Below are positions 5,143-9,028 of a DNA stretch of 9,028 nucleotides, piece after piece. The stretch is from X23 sp050251575. GTDB lineage: Bacteria; Bacillota; Clostridia; SK-Y3. Numbering within the stretch: the stretch's first letter is position 1; each line of letters opens with the position of its first letter. Under the pieces are notes generated by a model. That model saw only the letters and a program-made list of their open reading frames with translations. It did no database searches and was not told where the DNA came from. Both the position numbers and the translations under genes were made by a program. The stretch is taken from contig JBFWMP010000118.1 in the NCBI GenBank assembly GCA_050251575.1, positions 1-9,028 on the forward strand, in the 5' to 3' direction.

Positions 5143-7113
5143 ATGAGCATAAAGCATACTGACACATTAAATATAAATAATACTATATTTGCACTGGATA
5201 TAGGAACTAGAACCGTGGTAGGTATTGTTGGTATGCAAGAAAAGAATACATTTAGGATTATTGCGTCTGAAGTTCAAGAACATCAAAGCCGTGCGATGAT
5301 GGATGGGCAGGTGCATGATGTGGAACAGGTTGCTATTGCAGTAGAAAAAGTGAAGAAAACTCTTGAAAAAAAAACTGGCATGAAACTGGATAAAGTAGCG
5401 ATCGCTGCTGCCGGCAGAGTGCTTCGTACAAAGCAAATAAATGTACAACGTGAAATAGATCCTGCTAAAGAGATTGACAGAGAATTAGTAAAAAGCCTTG
5501 AAATGGAAGGTATGCAGATTGCACAGATGCAGCTTGATGAAGAACTTTCAAATGAAGATAAGATGCCTTATTATTGTGTAGGCTATGATACTATCAATTA
5601 CTACCTTAATAATTATGTAATTGGCTCATTGATAGGTCATAAAGGGAAAACTATTGGTGCTGATATTTTAGCTACGTTTCTTCCCCATACCATTGTAGAC
5701 AGTCTCTACAGTGTTATGAAAAGAGTTGATCTTGAAGTGATCAGTCTTACTCTTGAGCCTATTGCTGCTATAAATGTTGCTATTCCAAAAGACTTGCGTT
5801 TATTAAATCTTGCATTAATCGATATTGGTGCCGGAACCTCCGACATTGCCATTACCAAGAGCGGCTCAGTAGTTGCTTATGCTATGGTGCCGGTTGCCGG
5901 AGATGAAATTACTGAACTCATTTGTCAAAACTATCTAATTGACTTTAATACAGGAGAAAAAATAAAGGTTTCTCTATCTTCTTCCAAGGATAGCGTAAGT
6001 TTTACAGATATCATGGGAAACAAACAAACGAAAAAAACAGAGGAAATCATAGCTTCTATCCAACCTGCCATAGAGTTCTTGGCTGATACTATTGCACAAA
6101 AAATCCTAGAATATAATAAAAAAGCTCCGAATGCTGTATTCCTTGTTGGAGGCGGCAGCCAGATTTCTTGCTTGCCACAGCTTATTGCACATCGACTGAA
6201 CTTACCTATGGAAAGAGTCGCCGTCAGAAACAGAAGTGCTGTTCAGAATGTAAAGATATCCGGCAAGAAGCTTTTAGGACCCGAAGCGATTACTCCTATC
6301 GGTATTGCTGTTACCGCACAAATGCAAAGAGGTCAGGATTTTATTGACATTACTGTAAATGAAAAAACAATAAGACTTTTCAACACAAGGAATCTTAATG
6401 TTTCTGATGCACTTGTTCTCATCGGTTTTAATGCCAAGGATTTAATCGGAAAGCGTGGTAAGTCTCTTGTATTTGAAATTAATGAAGAGCAAAAAACTTT
6501 GAAGGGTGATTACGGCGAATCTGCACAGATATTTGTCAATGGAAAAACAGCTAACCTTGAGACAGATATCAAAAACAATGACGATATCACTATTAAACCG
6601 GCTCAAATAGGAAAATCTGCCCGCTTATCTATCAAAGAAGTACTGGAGTATTATGCTGATTTTGGCAGCACTGTTAAAGTAAATGGCGAAACTGTATCGG
6701 AAGATTACTTCGTTCAAGATGGCGATAAGATTGAAACTTTCCAACAACTTTCAGAGCAGCTTCAGACTACCGTTGACAGTATAGATACACCTCCGGAAAC
6801 AAGTCATACTGAAAAAGATTTAACGGCAAATAAAAATCTTGAGCCAGATGCTTCTCCTATTATTGTTGATGACTTGGTAACAGCCAGTAAGCTGTCTGGT
6901 CTTCCAAGTCAGCTTAAGATATCCGTAAATGGAAAACCCTTAGTTATAGATACTTCAAAAAAAGATTTTATGTTCGTAGATATTTTTAACTATATAGATT
7001 TTGATTTATCAAATCCCCAAGGAAGCATTGCACTAAAATTAAATGGACGCCAGGCAGGCTTTACTGATCTTATCAGAACAGGCGATGACATAGAAATAGG
7101 TTGGGAGAAATAA
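5143..7113 (+). CDS. FtsA-like actin-fold cell division protein with C-terminal extension
   Basis: ATG 5143 follows AAGGAG at 7 nt, giving 656 residues. The actin/HSP70 ATPase signatures are clear: phosphate-1 loop FALDIGTRTVVGIVG (residues 16-30), phosphate-2 loop LALIDIGAGTSDIAI (223-237), and adenosine motif NAVFLVGGGSQI (330-341). Between the first two, residues 45-205 hold the FtsA/PilM-type insertion (SHS2-like 1C region). FtsA usually has about 420 residues and anchors FtsZ through a C-terminal amphipathic helix. Here about 250 further residues follow instead. In them a VNG or LNG ... GD-x-I pattern recurs (465-484, 513-531, 633-652), suggesting small beta-rich modules in tandem. A linker at 545-575 is acidic and polar. 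No obvious membrane-targeting helix ends the chain. This paralogue type is annotated in clostridia as FtsA-domain protein; its precise role in division or envelope assembly is not known to me. It is a monocistronic unit ended by a hairpin. Confidence 0.85.
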   Translation: MSIKHTDTLNINNTIFALDIGTRTVVGIVGMQEKNTFRIIASEVQEHQSRAMMDGQVHDVEQVAIAVEKVKKTLEKKTGMKLDKVAIAAAGRVLRTKQINVQREIDPAKEIDRELVKSLEMEGMQIAQMQLDEELSNEDKMPYYCVGYDTINYYLNNYVIGSLIGHKGKTIGADILATFLPHTIVDSLYSVMKRVDLEVISLTLEPIAAINVAIPKDLRLLNLALIDIGAGTSDIAITKSGSVVAYAMVPVAGDEITELICQNYLIDFNTGEKIKVSLSSSKDSVSFTDIMGNKQTKKTEEIIASIQPAIEFLADTIAQKILEYNKKAPNAVFLVGGGSQISCLPQLIAHRLNLPMERVAVRNRSAVQNVKISGKKLLGPEAITPIGIAVTAQMQRGQDFIDITVNEKTIRLFNTRNLNVSDALVLIGFNAKDLIGKRGKSLVFEINEEQKTLKGDYGESAQIFVNGKTANLETDIKNNDDITIKPAQIGKSARLSIKEVLEYYADFGSTVKVNGETVSEDYFVQDGDKIETFQQLSEQLQTTVDSIDTPPETSHTEKDLTANKNLEPDASPIIVDDLVTASKLSGLPSQLKISVNGKPLVIDTSKKDFMFVDIFNYIDFDLSNPQGSIALKLNGRQAGFTDLIRTGDDIEIGWEK

Positions 7114-7127
7114 CCTCTCAACCTATT
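7095..7127. terminator. Terminator hairpin between the convergent FtsA-like and FMN-domain genes
   Basis: AATAGGTTGGGAG (7095-7107) pairs with CTCTCAACCTATT (7115-7127), a 13-bp stem with one G-U pair and a 7-nt loop. It is followed on the plus strand by AATTCTTTATTCTT, a broken U-rich stretch. The left arm lies within the last codons of the FtsA-like gene, whose TAA falls in the loop. It can serve the plus strand well; its tail on the minus strand is less U-rich. Confidence 0.75.
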
Positions 7128-7133
7128 AATTCT

Positions 7134-8603
7134 TTATTCTTCGTCCTCATGTTCCTCTTCATATTCATACTCAAAGGGTTCATACACCATTGGAATTCCA
7201 CAGCCTCTAGCAACCATTTCATCTAGTGCTACCAAGTCTTCTTTATTTACCTCGCTTAATCTTGTTTTCCCTAATCCTTTAATGCCCTCTCCAATTTCTT
7301 CCTTACAAGCATTGAGGAATTTTTTTAATGACTCTGCACCTTCTTCAATATGAAGCTTGCTCTCTCCTTTTGCATGATGCCAAACCAACTGTGTAGGCGG
7401 TTCATAAGGAAGTACCTTTAGAATCTGTGTATGCGACATGGCAAAAAGGGCAATCGCTCCTATATATACTGCATCCGCACCCAATGCAATTGCTTTTAGC
7501 ATTTCTCCCGGTGTTCTGATTTTTCCGCTTGCAATCAAACTCACGCTATTTTTGAAATTATTCTTTTGTAACCATTCTGCCGCACGGTTAATAGCAAAAA
7601 TAGTAGGAATCCCAAAGTCATCCTGCAGTATCGGTGGTGCACCTTTGGTTGCTGCTTCTGCACCATCAATTGAAATATAATCTACTCCGCTATTGCAAAG
7701 AATATCCAAATCAGCTTCCAAATATTTTCCTGCACCTATTTTTCCGCCAATAGGAACACCACCGCTGATACGCTTCAGTTTCTCTACAAGTTTTGGAAGT
7801 TCAGAGGCATGATTAACCTCCGGCTGCCTGGAATGCGCAGTGACATCTTGTCCGGGAGGAATTCCATAAGCTGCCCTTAGTTCTTTATCTATATATTTTG
7901 AATTCAGAGTATGTCCAACTCCTGCAATTGCACCCTGTCCAAACTGAATCTCTATGCCATCACAATTTGTAAGATCTTCTTCTCTCTTTCCCCAATTCCC
8001 TCTATGATATTGATAAATAAACTTTTTAGCTGCTTCTTTTGCTTCTTTCAGCACCGGACCTTCACCGGAACATATTGCAGTCCCTGCTAATGCAGCGCCT
8101 TTCGCTAGGGCAGTAGCTGCCTTTTTGCTTAATGCAACCCCATAGGCCATGGGTGCTATCATGATAGGTGTTTCGATTTCTAAAGGTTTTTTTGCTTTCT
8201 TCCCAATTGTGACTTTTACATCAATTTCTTCTTCAAAAGGAGTTGGCATAGTGTAGAGCTGCGCTGTATTAAACATCAAGCTTCCCATATTCGGAAATTT
8301 TTTCGCTGTTCCCATGGGTCTTGATATTGCTTTGCCTTCCGTTGCTCTCAAATTGGTTTCCATGACCTCTGGAATTCCTACTCTGGAAGTAGATGATACT
8401 AATTCATATAAATTTTCATCATAGATATCTGTCATTAATACCCTTGCTGCATGATTTCCAACTAATTGGAAGGTCTTCCTGCCTGCCAGCTTTGCCCCCC
8501 ATAGTCCCGCAGCAGTGCCTGCAGCGCCGGCTCCATAAGTAATTAGCTTCTTTGCATCTAATTTTTTAATGGATTTATTTACATTGATTTTTTTTAGCTT
8601 CAT
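7134..8603 (-). CDS. FMN-binding glutamate synthase-like (GltB domain) protein
   Basis: AAGGAGG stands 7 nt before the ATG at 8603; a TTG six bases upstream is too close to it, so the ATG is the start (489 residues). Residues 140-410 form the FMN-dependent TIM-barrel of the glutamate synthase family. The visible signatures are CSGEGP (178-183), GIEIQFGQGA (216-225), PIGGKIGAG (284-292), YISIDGAEAATKGAP (309-323) and LIASGKIRTPGEML (356-369). The cysteine cluster that binds the 3Fe-4S centre in true GltB (after the IGTAALIALGC-like segment) is missing: the corresponding stretch reads IGAIALFAMSHTQILKVLPY. The glutaminase domain is also absent, so it is not a standalone glutamate synthase. A hydrophobic segment near residues 20-40 (ITYGAGAAGTAAGLWGAKLA) may associate with the membrane, and the C-terminus is extremely acidic. 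It is probably an FMN oxidoreductase of unknown substrate. The paired gene product and electron donor are not visible here. Confidence 0.88.
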   Translation of the reverse strand: MKLKKINVNKSIKKLDAKKLITYGAGAAGTAAGLWGAKLAGRKTFQLVGNHAARVLMTDIYDENLYELVSSTSRVGIPEVMETNLRATEGKAISRPMGTAKKFPNMGSLMFNTAQLYTMPTPFEEEIDVKVTIGKKAKKPLEIETPIMIAPMAYGVALSKKAATALAKGAALAGTAICSGEGPVLKEAKEAAKKFIYQYHRGNWGKREEDLTNCDGIEIQFGQGAIAGVGHTLNSKYIDKELRAAYGIPPGQDVTAHSRQPEVNHASELPKLVEKLKRISGGVPIGGKIGAGKYLEADLDILCNSGVDYISIDGAEAATKGAPPILQDDFGIPTIFAINRAAEWLQKNNFKNSVSLIASGKIRTPGEMLKAIALGADAVYIGAIALFAMSHTQILKVLPYEPPTQLVWHHAKGESKLHIEEGAESLKKFLNACKEEIGEGIKGLGKTRLSEVNKEDLVALDEMVARGCGIPMVYEPFEYEYEEEHEDEE

Positions 8604-8661
8604 ATTCAAACCTCCTTATCAGGTGGAAATTTAAAAATTTTCATCTATAGGAGTATTCTTT

Positions 8662-8700
8662 ACTCAAAACAGGATTTTATAACAACGAAGTAATTGTGTA
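8662..8700 (-). promoter_or_regulatory. Weak candidate promoter and adjoining inverted repeat upstream of the FMN-domain gene
   Basis: On the minus strand TTGCTT and TATAAA stand 18 bp apart around here, upstream of the FMN-domain gene. A perfect 7-bp inverted repeat, GTAATTG/CAATTAC, with a 6-nt gap covers 8690-8709 and overlaps the -35 side, as an operator might. The match to consensus is modest and exact ends are approximate. Confidence 0.3.
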
Positions 8701-8744
8701 AGCAATTACAACACATAAAAATTCTATACCGCCTTGCTGCTTGA

Positions 8745-8768
8745 TTAGTTGTCTGTTTGATTTTTCAT
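8745..8768 (-). other. Seven-codon mini-ORF with a good ribosome binding site
   Basis: Just after sfsA on the same strand, AGGAG is followed 8 nt later by ATG AAA AAT CAA ACA GAC AAC TAA (MKNQTDN). The signal is real as a pattern, but so short a frame could be chance or the eroded start of a lost gene. No other gene is seen between sfsA and the FMN-domain gene. Confidence 0.2.
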
Positions 8769-8793
8769 TACAGTGATCTCCTGATATAAATAC

Positions 8794-9028
8794 TTATAGA
8801 TATACTGCAATCTCTCTGTCTATAACAATTTGCTCACTATCCACTCTGCACCTATACGCCCATAAATCCACTCCAGCCTCATATGCTTTTCTTAACACAC
8901 GCCCAAATGCTTTATCCGTTCTATCATTAGGAGTGATCATATCCGCATCCTGGCGTTGTATAATAAAAATAACTCCTGCACCCTTTCCTGATTCTTTTAA
9001 CTGTATTAACTCATTTAGATGCCGTGTA
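8794..9028 (-). CDS. sfsA: SfsA family protein (sugar fermentation stimulation), C-terminal part
   Basis: The frame runs off the right edge of the window, leaving the last 77 residues and a TAA at 8794-8796. The visible part begins TRHLNELIQLKESGKGAGVI, then FIIQRQDADMITPNDRTDKA, then AYEAGVDLWAYRCRVD. This follows the family pattern RHLxEL...R(A)VxxFxVQRxDAxxFxP...DPxF...L.xAxxxGVExxAYxxxV. SfsA has a nuclease-like fold with DNA-binding ability. It was named for effects on sugar fermentation genes in E. coli, and its true function is unsettled. Full proteins have about 230 residues, so roughly two thirds of the gene lies outside. It reads in the same direction as the downstream FMN-domain gene with a 190-bp gap, so co-transcription is possible but unproven. 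Confidence 0.9.
   Translation of the reverse strand, partial: TRHLNELIQLKESGKGAGVIFIIQRQDADMITPNDRTDKAFGRVLRKAYEAGVDLWAYRCRVDSEQIVIDREIAVYL

Noticed and set aside
5167..5448. 93-codon minus-strand frame
   Set aside because: Antisense shadow of the FtsA-like gene without a start signal or family similarity.
7438..7680. 80-codon plus-strand frame
   Set aside because: Antisense shadow of the FMN-binding domain, caused by its codon bias.
1..9028. CRISPR array, tRNA or rRNA genes
   Set aside because: No regularly spaced identical repeats with unique spacers and no complete tRNA cloverleaf other than the tmRNA ends were seen; the 30-bp periodic tract has degenerate contiguous units without spacers.

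Overview
The window looks like the chromosome of a low-GC, AT-rich Firmicute of the class Clostridia, probably a Lachnospiraceae-like anaerobe. The evidence is strong AGGAGG-type ribosome binding sites, consensus sigma-A promoters, and the clostridial style of SmpB, tmRNA, the FtsA-like protein and the RAYT-type transposase remnants. This placement is an inference; no 16S or other marker is present.

The right half (about 4340-9028) is orderly core genome. smpB (minus strand, excellent TTGACA/TATAAT promoter) lies directly upstream of ssrA, the tmRNA gene, so both partners of trans-translation are adjacent on one strand. Divergent from smpB is a long FtsA/actin-fold protein with a C-terminal extension carrying repeated NG...GD motifs. 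A hairpin separates it from a convergent FMN-binding glutamate-synthase-like protein, and the window ends inside the 3' part of sfsA.

The centrepiece is ssrA (3730-4339, minus). The gene is 610 nt long, but mature tmRNA would be 346 nt because a 264-nt group I intron (3747-4010) interrupts the T-loop. The splice sites (U at the 5' exon end, terminal G of the intron, a P1 with a U-G wobble), a P2 hairpin with a GNRA loop, the conserved 3' P7 element and a P9 hairpin with a GAAA loop can all be read from the sequence. No ORF lies within the intron. A LAGLIDADG homing endonuclease gene lies just beyond the 3' end of ssrA on the opposite strand (3282-3689), and the two genes converge on one perfect 14-bp terminator hairpin.

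The left part (1-3281), downstream of ssrA, is accessory DNA full of wreckage. It holds a type I restriction-modification hsdM cut off just before its SAM-binding motif, a frameshifted small helix-turn-helix gene, a putative HEPN-domain protein with an RNxxxH motif, two different remnants of RAYT/IS200-like elements (one a deletion derivative between near-perfect inverted repeats, one an N-terminal stub next to a related terminal sequence), a 30-bp periodic repeat tract resembling an IS end, and an unidentified reading-frame fragment. The 3' end of ssrA is a classical integration hotspot, so this looks like a decayed island or a pile-up of insertions beside it.
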